64,000 nucleotides of DNA from CAYWXK01 sp964462515. Its GTDB lineage: Bacteria > Planctomycetota > Phycisphaerae > Sedimentisphaerales > Anaerobacaceae. Location: the NCBI GenBank assembly GCA_964462515.1, contig CAYWXK010000015.1:1-64000 (forward strand). Direction: 5' to 3'. The notes beneath the pieces were generated by a model. The model worked only from the letters and a program-made list of their open reading frames with translations, made no database searches and was not told where the DNA came from. Of the stretch, positions 34,298 to 42,930 are shown in pieces (the stretch's first letter is position 1; each line of letters opens with the position of its first letter). The position numbers and the translations under genes were made by a program.

Positions 34298-35598
34298 AAG
34301 ATGTCTTCAAACAGGTTCAGGATTTTGTTTTGTACTTCGGGAATAACGAGCTTAAGGTGGTCTGAAGTTATTTGACGCTCCTCAAAGGCTTTGATTATGG
34401 TAGTTATGATTTGGTCGGTTTCGAGCTGGCGCATATCTATTGCGAATTGCTGGACGCCGATTGTTTCAAATACGCCATAAAATTTTTTACTGTAACCGAG
34501 GCCGACGGCTGGGATGAATTGTGAAAGGGCCTCGATGCAGGAGTGCATTCGAGAACCGATGAAGAAATCGCACAGGCCAATGATGTATTTGCTTTCGTTG
34601 TGGTTGTATTGGCCTTGCACCAGAAATATCCTGTCTTTGTATTTTCTGTTTGCTGACTTATACACAGTCAGGCAGACCTGCGGGTCACTTTCGACCTCAA
34701 GCTCAGGAGGAGGAAATACGTGTGGGACTAAGAGTATGGCCGTGTTTTCATATTTCATAAATAGGTCTATGACGGCTTCGATAGTCTTGCGATAATCGGC
34801 TTTGAGACCGAACATATTATTTCTTGTGTAACCTCCGTTATAAAGCAGGCCGCTGATGTTAAGGCCGACAAGAACGGTATTTTTAGTTTTGATATTTTTT
34901 AATGTTGCTGTGTCGATATGTTTGGGTTCTGAAGGGTCGAGGACAAAACCAACATCCGGCAAACATCTTACTTTTTTGTTTGTGTCGGTGTTTAAGAAAT
35001 TATGCAGGTATTCGACGCCTGCCTTGTCTCTTGAATATATTGCAGCGGCGCGTTTCAGGATGTATCTTGCGAGTACTCTGGATATTCTTGAGTTATATGG
35101 TCCGTATGTCTGCGGAAGCAAAACAAATTTTTTACCAAATTGAATGTGTAAGAATTTAGATAAGAACACGATGATAAACCTTCGCAGGCCATAAATGTCA
35201 CTGAAACTGTCGCCCCCTGTGATGTCTGCTACGAGGTCTGTTTCTATTATTTTCTTGAGATATGGATTTCGTTTCATCAATGCTTTCTTGAGCCGGCTGA
35301 AAGGTGCTATCCTTAGAAGCAGGGCGGACATCAGGAGCGTGCAAAAATGATTGGGCAAAAATACATTCTTGGAGAATCTTATGGGTAATTGGTATATCGT
35401 GACATTCTTTCCCATAAGTTGCAGTTGAGATTGGCCCGGTTGGCGTTCGCTGTCGAGAAGAGCTACCTCGGCGTCAGGCCACTTGTGCAGGATACATTTT
35501 ATGCTTGCCTCTGCGAGGGTGTTCACTCCGAGATTTCCGGTGTCAAAAGAAGCGCCTAACAAGGCAATTTGGGTTTTTTTGTTATTTATTGCCATCAC
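34294..35598 (-). CDS. Polysaccharide pyruvyl transferase family protein
   Basis: The 434-residue protein has IALLGASFDTGNLGVNTLAE, DIYGLRRFI, FVLLPQTYGPYNSRISRVLA, AIYSRDKAGVEYL, GLCDFFIGSRMHSCIEALSQ and FIPAVGLGYSKKF, the pattern of the CsaB/PssM family. These enzymes transfer pyruvate from phosphoenolpyruvate to form ketals on sugars, giving acidic polysaccharides. Partner of the ferredoxin-type protein downstream. The start may be either of two adjacent ATG codons. Confidence 0.88.
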   Translation of the reverse strand: MMAINNKKTQIALLGASFDTGNLGVNTLAEASIKCILHKWPDAEVALLDSERQPGQSQLQLMGKNVTIYQLPIRFSKNVFLPNHFCTLLMSALLLRIAPFSRLKKALMKRNPYLKKIIETDLVADITGGDSFSDIYGLRRFIIVFLSKFLHIQFGKKFVLLPQTYGPYNSRISRVLARYILKRAAAIYSRDKAGVEYLHNFLNTDTNKKVRCLPDVGFVLDPSEPKHIDTATLKNIKTKNTVLVGLNISGLLYNGGYTRNNMFGLKADYRKTIEAVIDLFMKYENTAILLVPHVFPPPELEVESDPQVCLTVYKSANRKYKDRIFLVQGQYNHNESKYIIGLCDFFIGSRMHSCIEALSQFIPAVGLGYSKKFYGVFETIGVQQFAIDMRQLETDQIITTIIKAFEERQITSDHLKLVIPEVQNKILNLFEDIL

Positions 35599-35636
35599 TT
35601 ACAACTTGGATTTAGTGAACTCTTATCTGGTGGTTT

Positions 35637-36494
35637 TTACCTTCCGGGCAGTCCGAACAATAATCTGGTGGCCCTCCAGGCCTTTCTAAGACGTTTATGC
35701 CAGCCGCGGTGGTGTCGGGGATTAAGCGAAGCTTTCTGAACTATAATTGAGGACCTCTTAAGCTGCTTTTGCCACTGGGCGAGTGTCTTGACATTATTAT
35801 TTTTGGCCGAAAAAGGGATATAACGCTTGAAATCCTCATTGGTTTTTAACAGACTATGAGGAGACCGGGGGTCATCCATATGCTCCATATAGATTAAAGG
35901 ATAATACCAGCCGTTGACCCATCCTGATGCAGCGAGTTTGTGGCAGTAGCCTGGGTGTCCTTCGTTGGGATTTAGCAAGCCGCCTGTTTCCAGGCATTTG
36001 TGTTTCATCATTACGCCGGAACCCTGGACCCACAAATTTTGCAAGAGTTGATGGCCGCCTTGAAATTGCTTTATTTTTTTACGAGCCAAGTCGTATCGGA
36101 AATCTTCCGGTTGGAAGTGCCAGCAGGCAATGACTCCGAACTCCGGGACGTCCTTGTGCGCCTTGCGCAGCTTCTGAGCCCAGCCGTCAAGCATAAGGCT
36201 ATCATCGTCGATGACAGAGAGGTATTGTCCCTCGGCATTACCCCACAGCCAATTAATAGGTTCGAGCTTGATTCTGTTTTCGGGGCTGTGATGAAATTTG
36301 TATAGGCGTGGGTGATTTAGCATAGAACGGACAACTTCCAGGGTTTGCTGGTCGTTACCATTGTGCCATATCCACACTCGCATTGTCTGGTCGCAGGTGG
36401 CAAATAGTCGCTCGAGCGTTAAACGCGTGTATATAGGCCGGTTGTAGGTAATTAGCAGGATGTCAATATCTTCGTTCTCGCTCATTCTGCGCAC
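35637..36494 (-). CDS. GT2 family glycosyltransferase
   Basis: The 285-residue GT-A protein contains IDILLITYNRPIYTRLTLER, VWIWHNGNDQQTLEVV and the acidic motif SVIDDDSLMLDGW; a later GYCHKLAASGWVNGWYYPLI gives the acceptor half. The GTG at 36494 or the ATG nine bases later may be the start. It would add a sugar to the repeat unit; specificity unknown. Confidence 0.85.
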   Translation of the reverse strand: MRRMSENEDIDILLITYNRPIYTRLTLERLFATCDQTMRVWIWHNGNDQQTLEVVRSMLNHPRLYKFHHSPENRIKLEPINWLWGNAEGQYLSVIDDDSLMLDGWAQKLRKAHKDVPEFGVIACWHFQPEDFRYDLARKKIKQFQGGHQLLQNLWVQGSGVMMKHKCLETGGLLNPNEGHPGYCHKLAASGWVNGWYYPLIYMEHMDDPRSPHSLLKTNEDFKRYIPFSAKNNNVKTLAQWQKQLKRSSIIVQKASLNPRHHRGWHKRLRKAWRATRLLFGLPGR

Positions 36495-36499
36495 TACAG

Positions 36500-36691
36500 T
36501 TATTCGAAATTACCAATAATAAAGACCAGATTGATTTTCATTGGGCCTCCGTCCAGACTACAAGCTCTCTCGAATCTTTGATATGACCTCGTCAAGAACC
36601 TGACGTGCGCCTGTCTGAGGTCGTGGCTGCAAACCCGCACGTATATGTTTATATCAGGCAGGTGCTTTCGTATTGCATTGGCAGCGTTCAT
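36500..36691 (-). CDS. Small unrecognised frame, possibly a gene remnant
   Basis: A 63-codon frame lies between two GT2 genes, nine bases after the upstream one. I do not recognise it. In another frame of the same stretch, the words ARQVLDEVISKIRESL and a stop look like a natural protein end, while the N-terminal half of the stated frame (NAIRKHLPDINIYVRV) also looks protein-like. This suggests a frameshifted or deleted remnant rather than an intact gene. Confidence 0.3.
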   Translation of the reverse strand: MNAANAIRKHLPDINIYVRVCSHDLRQAHVRFLTRSYQRFERACSLDGGPMKINLVFIIGNFE

Positions 36692-36700
36692 GGACTAACC

Positions 36701-37732
36701 TTAAGTTATCGATGCTGTTCGCCGTTTTTTTCGGAGGTGCTTAACGAGGCGAGGGAATAGTAATACGGCAAAACATCTGGCATACGCTCTCAAATCGCCA
36801 CCAAAATGTATACCGTCCCGCGCGAACCGTCTTGCGTCTGAGGTATTGTTTTCAATGCAACAACTTATCGCAAGAGACGAGACATAATTTCCGAATATGC
36901 GCCGAACTTTTCTAGCCACCTTTTTGTTTTGCTTGCGGCAGCGGAAATACACTTCGGCATAAGTAAGTACTTTCATGAGGAGATGCGCCTTACCTGTCTC
37001 TGAATTCATATCTCTGTTTATTGTAAGTCGGTCTCTACCTGCTGTACGGTCTGCAATAACCAATTTCTTATTGATATAAGCAATAGGTCTCTCCGTGCAA
37101 ACTTTTAAAATAAAACGTGAGTCCGAACCCCATAAGACCCATTCGTCAAAACAGCCAGTTTTGTCTAACAATCCTCGTTTTATCAACATCGAAGGTAGGG
37201 TAGTGTGAAATGGGTTTGGAGTCGTGACTATATCAAGCGGTTCAGTAACTATCCACCTGTCAGTGGCACTCCGCGTCTCAGGATTTGTGATTGCATTTTC
37301 GCTTTCGTCCCCAGAGTCAAAATAGGTGTTGGTAAAACAGACTTCAAGCCTTGTTTCATGTAGATATTGCACCTGGCATTCAAGTTTTTCAGGCAGCCAT
37401 CTGTCATCCGAATCAAGAAAAGCTATCCATTCCCCACAAGATGCTCGTATCCCTGTATTTCTGGCGGCGGCGCAGCCGGCATTTTTTTGGTATAAGTACT
37501 GAATATGACGATTGTCCACATAAGGTTGCAGAACCTGCTTGGTGTTGTCAGTAGAACCATCATCAACGACAATTATCTCGTAGTTTTGGTAAGTTTGCGC
37601 CAACACACTATCAATAGACCCCGCAATGCAATCGGCGCGATTGTAGGTCGGAATAATTACAGAGACCAAGCCAGGCTCATATACATCATTATTCCTTTTA
37701 TTATGGGAAATTTTCTGTGCATCATCTTTCAT
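36701..37732 (-). CDS. GT2 family glycosyltransferase
   Basis: The 343-residue protein has the classic GT2 series: SVIIPTYNRADCIAGSIDSV, VVDDGSTDNTKQVLQ, NAGCAAARNTGIRASCGEWI and FLDSDDRWLPEKLECQ. The C-terminal 80 residues are basic and carry Cys-rich segments. It would act in the cytoplasm on the lipid-linked intermediate. The ATG overlaps the TGA of a truncated GT4 frame (37729-37863). Confidence 0.9.
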   Translation of the reverse strand: MKDDAQKISHNKRNNDVYEPGLVSVIIPTYNRADCIAGSIDSVLAQTYQNYEIIVVDDGSTDNTKQVLQPYVDNRHIQYLYQKNAGCAAARNTGIRASCGEWIAFLDSDDRWLPEKLECQVQYLHETRLEVCFTNTYFDSGDESENAITNPETRSATDRWIVTEPLDIVTTPNPFHTTLPSMLIKRGLLDKTGCFDEWVLWGSDSRFILKVCTERPIAYINKKLVIADRTAGRDRLTINRDMNSETGKAHLLMKVLTYAEVYFRCRKQNKKVARKVRRIFGNYVSSLAISCCIENNTSDARRFARDGIHFGGDLRAYARCFAVLLFPRLVKHLRKKRRTASIT

Positions 37733-37863
37733 TTTAACAAGCCTTTATAAATCTCCATCAGCCGATCATTCAACTTGTCAATGTCGTAATTAGCTTCCAC
37801 GTGTGTCCAGCCGGCCCGGCTGAGGTTCCTAAACTCCTTTGCAAAGTACAAGAGTGTATCCAT
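37729..37863 (-). pseudogene. Truncated C-terminus of a GT4 glycosyltransferase
   Basis: A 44-codon frame reads FAKEFRNLSRAGWTHVEANY then DIDKLNDRLMEIYKGLL and a stop. This is the usual last helix region of family 4 glycosyltransferases (SRAG..HVE..YDI..L...L..IY..LL). Nothing of the rest of the enzyme is present; the upstream part is replaced by the methyltransferase gene at 37829, which overlaps it in another frame. It is probably the leftover of a gene replaced during rearrangement of the locus. Confidence 0.75.
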
Positions 37864-38548
37864 TTCTGGCATATCTGCGTATCCCAAGGAAGGAGAACAG
37901 TTTAGCAAGTACGCGGATAAACAAGTCGACTATTGCAAGTGAGCAACCCAAAATGCCCTGAAGGTCGGCTGGTCCGAAGCGGTAGACCAACTCGAGAACA
38001 GAGTAGTTTTGACTAATGCTGTCGGCTGATCGGTTTTCAAGATTGTGGCATAGATAACGTTCGAAAACATTAGGATTGTAAGGCCTTACATGGCTGAGGT
38101 CATCATAAAACCGCCCATGAAGCATGGGGGCACTCACGACAAAGACCCCTCTTGGAATAAGGATTCTGTCTATCTCTTTCAATAATTGGTAGACCTCCTT
38201 TGGTTCCAGATGTTCTACGAGGTGGCTGCAATGAACGTAGGCGACTGTACCGTCTTCAAAGGGCAACTTCTCAGGAGCGCGGTATAACACAACATTCGTG
38301 AACCTTATCTTTAGGCTTTGGACTGTTGACATATTTGCGTCGAGCAGGACGAGGTTCCTATACTTCTTATCCAGAGAAAACAACTGAGCAAAGAGGCCAT
38401 TACCGGCGCCGATGTCTATGACGGTCGCCTCAGCATCGGTTGGCAAGTATTTGCCCGCCACACGATAGAAAGGCTCTCGCCGCATTGTAGAATAGGATCC
38501 TATGCATCTGTGCGCTTCCTTCCAGCGATGGTACGCCGCTATGATCAT
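37829..38548 (-). CDS. SAM-dependent methyltransferase
   Basis: A 239-residue class I methyltransferase: motif I VIDIGAGNGLFAQLF, the acidic end LLDANM, and LPFEDGTVAYVHCSHLVEHL as motif II/III. The C-terminal quarter is hydrophobic (LQGILGCSLAIVDLFIRVLA), suggesting membrane contact. It likely methylates a sugar of the EPS repeat unit. Overlaps the next methyltransferase gene by four bases. Confidence 0.85.
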   Translation of the reverse strand: MIIAAYHRWKEAHRCIGSYSTMRREPFYRVAGKYLPTDAEATVIDIGAGNGLFAQLFSLDKKYRNLVLLDANMSTVQSLKIRFTNVVLYRAPEKLPFEDGTVAYVHCSHLVEHLEPKEVYQLLKEIDRILIPRGVFVVSAPMLHGRFYDDLSHVRPYNPNVFERYLCHNLENRSADSISQNYSVLELVYRFGPADLQGILGCSLAIVDLFIRVLAKLFSFLGIRRYARNGYTLVLCKGV

Positions 38549-39165
38549 TTTGCTGCCTTTTTCAATTTGAAGAATCTATGGCATGGGTTTTCGAATACTC
38601 TGAATGTTTTCTCAAGTTCAAATCCGACTCTTTTCATATCACTAATAATCCTGCTCAATGGATACCCATCCTTACCTATCTCCCAATGATGATACCCATC
38701 AAACACATGTTTCAGTGGTTTCACCGATGGCGATTGTATCAATCTCTTGAATGTACCCAACCTGGGTATCCATATCTCAACCCGATGGGCTCTGGTTGAA
38801 TCCGGCATGGACAGAATGGCATATTCGCCCAACACACGATAGATTTCACTCAGAGCTTTTGAGAAATCCTCGTACGGCAAATGCTCGAGTACTTCAAAAC
38901 ATGCCACTACCTTAAATGACCCATCGGGAAAAGGTATAGATAACACGGACCCAACCTTGTCTGGCCTGAGTTGCTCGTCGAAATCCATCGTAGTGACGTC
39001 GATCTGGCTCTTTTTCAAATAGTTAGCGACAAAGCCATTCCCGATTCCGATTTCAAGGACCGGACCGAGAGCAAGTGTCATTACTTCATTTATCTGGTGC
39101 CAGTAGCTGATAAAACGCTGTTTGCTGTCGTATTCTCTTCGAAAATACGGAGACGGGTCAACCAT
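38545..39165 (-). CDS. SAM-dependent methyltransferase
   Basis: The 206-residue class I methyltransferase has VLEIGIGNGFVANYL (motif I), TTMDFDEQLRPDKVGSV and PFPDGSFKVVACFEVLEHLP. It is a paralogue of the product at 41282-41947: both share PD.VGSV, PFPD..F.V..C.EVLEHLP and a C-terminal HHWEIG/HYWEIG block. A presumed sugar or lipid-carrier methylase of the locus. Confidence 0.87.
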   Translation of the reverse strand: MVDPSPYFRREYDSKQRFISYWHQINEVMTLALGPVLEIGIGNGFVANYLKKSQIDVTTMDFDEQLRPDKVGSVLSIPFPDGSFKVVACFEVLEHLPYEDFSKALSEIYRVLGEYAILSMPDSTRAHRVEIWIPRLGTFKRLIQSPSVKPLKHVFDGYHHWEIGKDGYPLSRIISDMKRVGFELEKTFRVFENPCHRFFKLKKAAK

Positions 39166-39257
39166 TAGTTCTTATTTCCCTTTTTAAATACCGCGCACTT
39201 GTCATTCATAATTACCTTCTTCGCCGGATTTGCCAAAAACCGCCTGAACATCCGTAC

Positions 39258-40859
39258 CTACGCGATTCTCTTAAGAAGAAAGGATCGGTACGAAGAAAAC
39301 TCCCGCAAAAGCGGCAAGCCCCCAGGTACAACAAGTAACACCACGAGGTATGTCAGAAAGCCAATGATAAAAGAACACCCGATCGAGACAATATCTGACA
39401 CGCTGGTCAGATATGGGCGAGATAGAAGAATTGTAAATCCCATGATTATGCTGGCAATTACTGGTCGGGAAATGGCCGAAAGAAAGTCCATTATAGAAAT
39501 GGGTGTTCGCCTGAAACAATACCACAACGTAGGTATTAACAGTACATAACTGATGATTGTGTATGCTGCGGCGACGCCGATAGCCCCCCACGGCAGACCA
39601 AGGAAGAAAGAAATAACAGTGATTATGCTATTTATTATACCCCAGGTGAAATATCTTTTAGATTGTCCCAGCGAAACAAGCACAACTCCCCATGTAGTCC
39701 CCACGGGTTGAATAAAGGCAATTACACACAATATCTTGAAAATACCAACGGCCCCTGACCATTTGCTGCCTAACAATAGACCAATGACCTGGTCCGCACA
39801 AACGAACAGAAAGACCATTAGTGGCATCGTGAGGAAAGCCAGCAAAGTAACCAGCTTGATGTAATACCTCTTGTATCGAACAGAGTCATTTTGGATATGG
39901 CTTAGTGCTGGAATTGCGACTGAATCCAATGGGTTACGAATCTGGCTTATGGGTAACATCATTATGTTATAGGCCCTGCTGTACAAACCAAGGACACTTG
40001 CACCGTAGAATCGCCCCAGAAGTATATTGTCAAAATTCCGAGCAAAGTAATTAGCTGTATTGAAACCCGTCAGGTGGCCGCCGAAGGCAACCATAGAGCG
40101 AACTCCTGCTCTATGAACAGGCAAGCCAGGCCGCCATCCGCAGAAGACCCAAACAAGAACCGTATTAGTTAGTACTGTAGCAGCAGGCAAGCCAACCAGT
40201 GCCCAATATCCCACACCATACCACGCCATGACAATTCCGGTGGCGATGCCAATACCTATAGACCCTATTTCAATCGTGGCAAGGATCAAAAAACGCATTT
40301 GCCTGCGCAGCAAGGCCTGGTGCTGAACCGTCAAACCCGAAAATATAAAGGTCCCAGCCAGAGCAAGCGTAATCCAAGTCAACCGGGGCTCACTATAAAA
40401 CCAGGAGATTACCGGGGCAACCACGGCTAAAATCAATGCAAGCACAAGACTGACTGCCACATTTATCCAGAAAAGGGTACTGACCTGGGAATGATTAATC
40501 TCGGCCTTCTGAATGGTGGCCATAGACAGCCCCATATCCTTAAACAGCGCAACAAACCCGGTAATCGCAGTAACCATAGCAATCAGGCCGTAATCCTGCG
40601 GCGTCAGCAAACGCGCCAGAACTACCGTCGAACCTGTTTGCAGCACGAATTTGGTTACCTGAGCGGTCATAGTGACCGCTCCGCCGCGGACGGAACGTGC
40701 CTTTAGTTCCGCTTTCAGGTGAGACGTGTCAAAAAAATCGCTCTCCTGGGATATATCTGTCAATGTTTGTTCTTGTGTCTCCAGCATGTCTGGTCGTAAT
40801 GTTTCGAGTTGATCGCTCTCTGGATTAGTCGAGTGCCATTTGGCTGCTTTGTGTGACAA
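39258..40859 (-). CDS. Wzx-type polysaccharide flippase (MOP superfamily)
   Basis: The 533-residue protein has about 12-14 membrane segments after a polar N-terminal extension of some 60 residues. The start of the fold, VTMTAQVTKFVLQTGSTVVL and ARLLTPQDYGLIAMV, is typical of WzxC/lipopolysaccharide exporters. It would flip the lipid-linked repeat unit to the periplasmic side. The N-terminal extension is unusual in length; a start at a later Met cannot be excluded. Upstream DNA is non-coding (40860-41281). Confidence 0.9.
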   Translation of the reverse strand: MSHKAAKWHSTNPESDQLETLRPDMLETQEQTLTDISQESDFFDTSHLKAELKARSVRGGAVTMTAQVTKFVLQTGSTVVLARLLTPQDYGLIAMVTAITGFVALFKDMGLSMATIQKAEINHSQVSTLFWINVAVSLVLALILAVVAPVISWFYSEPRLTWITLALAGTFIFSGLTVQHQALLRRQMRFLILATIEIGSIGIGIATGIVMAWYGVGYWALVGLPAATVLTNTVLVWVFCGWRPGLPVHRAGVRSMVAFGGHLTGFNTANYFARNFDNILLGRFYGASVLGLYSRAYNIMMLPISQIRNPLDSVAIPALSHIQNDSVRYKRYYIKLVTLLAFLTMPLMVFLFVCADQVIGLLLGSKWSGAVGIFKILCVIAFIQPVGTTWGVVLVSLGQSKRYFTWGIINSIITVISFFLGLPWGAIGVAAAYTIISYVLLIPTLWYCFRRTPISIMDFLSAISRPVIASIIMGFTILLSRPYLTSVSDIVSIGCSFIIGFLTYLVVLLVVPGGLPLLREFSSYRSFLLKRIA

Positions 40860-41215
40860 AGGAGTTAAATTGAAAAAAAGTCAGTCGGAGGCAGAATTAA
40901 AAAGGTTAATAAAAAGATAAAAAAAATTAAAATTTGGGGGGTTTTTGACGAAAATTTTGAAAACGGGATGGTTGGTGATGGAATAAGTAGTGATATTATA
41001 GGACATATTTGTTTTTAGCGTAAAAATGAGGGTAAAAATGAGCATTTTTTTGTACTTTTTTGTCAAAAATTAGCAACTTTTAACACTTTTGTGCAAAAAT
41101 GAGTTACTTTTTGAGCAGTTTTGAGCGGTTTTTTAACACTAAGACACGAAGGTAAAAGACACAAAAGCAACAACAGATTGCGCAGATTAACACAGATTAT
41201 TAGCCACGAAAAGGC
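40860..41215. promoter_or_regulatory. AT-rich non-coding region with short direct repeats and a possible promoter
   Basis: The minus strand has a perfect TATAAT (40995-41000) but no good -35. Direct repeats of gtaaaaatgag (around 41020-41043, and a variant gcaaaaatgag near 41093) and of ttttgagc(a/g)g (near 41112-41130) are clustered just upstream; they could bind a regulator. At 41137-41215 the spacer changes to dispersed low-complexity words (acactaagacacgaagg, gattgcgcagattaacacag). Confidence 0.45.
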
Positions 41216-41253
41216 CCTATTTAGGATGCTTCATTAGCTGGGTGGTAGCAATA
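41216..41253. repeat. 38-bp direct repeat, left copy, flanking a methyltransferase gene
   Basis: The sequence cctatttagg-a-tgcttcattagctgggtgg and so on is repeated at 41959-41996 with one mismatch. The two copies bracket the 41282-41947 gene exactly. Confidence 0.9.
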
Positions 41254-41281
41254 CAGAATGGACTTATTGACAGATTGCCGA

Positions 41282-41947
41282 TTATGGCCTGAGAATAAAG
41301 AAACAGTGCCAAGGATGTTTCCAAAGACGATATTGTTTTTCAATTTTGAAACCGGATTCTTTTATGTTTTTGACCACATCTTTGCCGAGAGTGCCTTTGC
41401 AGCCGATTTCCCAGTAATGCTCGCCATTAAATTTGTATTCTTGTCGTGCGTGGCGTCTCCTTGATGGGTTCCATTCGAACCTGAACCAGCCAAAGCGAGC
41501 AAGGCAGACCGCAATGCCAAAATGGCGTCTCTTATCCGGTAAAGATATTATCGCTTTGTGACGGGCAACCCGTCTGATTTCTTTCAAAGCTGGAAGGAAA
41601 TCTGAAAAAGGTAGATGTTCCAAAACCTGGCAGCACACGATTACGTCGAAATGCCTATCTGGAAATGGCATGTGAGTAACTGAGCCTACGTAATCCGGGG
41701 ACACGTCTTCAGATATGTCGAGGGTTGTAAGTAAGATTTGCGGGAACAGTTTGAAACAGTTTTTTAAGAATCCTTTGCCGACGCCGATTTCGAGAATGTT
41801 GGTATAGCCGCTATAGTAAATCTGCCTTAACTGCTCAGTAATGTTTTCGATTCGCACAGGATGAAAGGCGTGTATTTCGTCGGCGTCGGCTGTCACTTGC
41901 AGTTTGTAGATGTTTGTTTTAGGGTTATTGTTGGGACGTTCATTCAT
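41282..41947 (-). CDS. SAM-dependent methyltransferase between direct repeats
   Basis: This 221-residue class I methyltransferase has NILEIGVGKGFLKNCF (motif I), TTLDISEDVSPDYVGSV and PFPDRHFDVIVCCQVLEHLP. It is a paralogue of the 38545-39165 product. The gene is flanked by 38-bp direct repeats and by low-complexity DNA, unlike the tightly packed genes of the rest of the locus. It may have entered as a cassette or by a duplication that used the repeats. The role is probably methylation of the same kind of substrate as its paralogue. Confidence 0.86.
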   Translation of the reverse strand: MNERPNNNPKTNIYKLQVTADADEIHAFHPVRIENITEQLRQIYYSGYTNILEIGVGKGFLKNCFKLFPQILLTTLDISEDVSPDYVGSVTHMPFPDRHFDVIVCCQVLEHLPFSDFLPALKEIRRVARHKAIISLPDKRRHFGIAVCLARFGWFRFEWNPSRRRHARQEYKFNGEHYWEIGCKGTLGKDVVKNIKESGFKIEKQYRLWKHPWHCFFILRP

Positions 41948-41958
41948 TTTGAATTCTG

Positions 41959-41996
41959 CCTATTTAGGCTGCTTCATTAGCTGGGTGGTAGCAATA
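41959..41996. repeat. 38-bp direct repeat, right copy
   Basis: Matches 41216-41253 at 37 of 38 positions. It lies 12 bases upstream of the methyltransferase start. Confidence 0.9.
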
Positions 41997-42055
41997 ATCG
42001 CGTAGTTAAGGTACGAATTTTTCATCTCATTATCAGGCATACTCCGTCCCTGTCG

Positions 42056-42079
42056 GTTACATCGAGAAGTGGATGTAAC
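42056..42079. other. Perfect intergenic hairpin after epsI
   Basis: GTTACATC and GATGTAAC (8 bp) enclose an 8-base loop. No T-tract follows on either side, so a terminator is unlikely. It could be an RNA processing site or an operator. Confidence 0.4.
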
Positions 42080-42135
42080 TTCTTTTGATAGGGTTAGTTA
42101 TGTTTCTTTTCGTTATATTGTTTTTATAAGCAAGC

Positions 42136-42888
42136 TTATTTTATAGTATTATTTGGCTCAATAATTGGCTTGGCTGCTTTAACATTACCGTTTTCATCAG
42201 GAAGGAAATCCAGCAGCAAATCGGTCATATCCTGAGCGGCTTTTCTGGTCGAATTTTCAAGGACTGAGCTTATCTGAACCTGTGCCACGTATCTGGCTGG
42301 GTTGCCGCTGATATTTGGGGTTCGCCAACCTACGCCGGAGAAGACACTTTCATCGGATGTAAGCTGACCATTGACGATGTAGAAATTCAGGACTACTGTG
42401 TCCTCTCGCTCTGGTCCGGGCGTGTGGAAGCGGTGGACAAGGCAGGGCACTGTCCTGCCGCTGTATGAGATGACCTGCGAGGTGTATGTGCCATCGTGAA
42501 TCCAGCCGCCTGCCACGTAGCAGACTTGAGGTCTATGGCCGAGCATAGTTCGGGGCCTCGCGGTATAAGCAACATAGACATTGACCCATTGGTTGTTCAG
42601 CTTATTTGTATATAAGCGATTCAAAAAGTCGTCATTTCCTGCAACCTGCTGAATAGTTTGCCTAATTGGGACATCTTCACCGGACCAGTTGTCGAGCTGT
42701 GCAGGGAAATCGCTCAAAGGCACAGGCAGTCTGATAGGGGTATGGGTGACAAGCTTGAGATGAGATGCCAGAGCGCGGTAGGTTATACCCATAGATATTA
42801 GCAGGGCAATAGCCAGCAGCCAGACAAGCCATACGGGCATCCTGCCCGCTGTATGCGTCTGGCGATATGTTACGGGCGGTTTCGCCAT
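42136..42888 (-). CDS. epsI: EpsI-family exosortase-associated protein
   Basis: The product has one N-terminal membrane helix (MPVWLVWLLAIALLISMGIT) and a periplasmic domain with HRPQVCYVAGGW, the signature region of EpsI (DUF3485), and LPVPLSDFPAQLDNWSGEDV at its start. EpsI accompanies exosortases and is often fused to their C-terminus; here it is separate, about 22 kb from the exosortase, as the first gene of the locus. The start is uncertain: ATG at 42888 (251 residues) or TTG at 42930. The strong promoter at 43065-43093 drives it. Confidence 0.85.
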   Translation of the reverse strand: MAKPPVTYRQTHTAGRMPVWLVWLLAIALLISMGITYRALASHLKLVTHTPIRLPVPLSDFPAQLDNWSGEDVPIRQTIQQVAGNDDFLNRLYTNKLNNQWVNVYVAYTARPRTMLGHRPQVCYVAGGWIHDGTYTSQVISYSGRTVPCLVHRFHTPGPEREDTVVLNFYIVNGQLTSDESVFSGVGWRTPNISGNPARYVAQVQISSVLENSTRKAAQDMTDLLLDFLPDENGNVKAAKPIIEPNNTIK

Positions 42889-42930
42889 CAAGTTAAGTCT
42901 TACTTGCTCCTTCAAAAGGTATAGCCCCAA

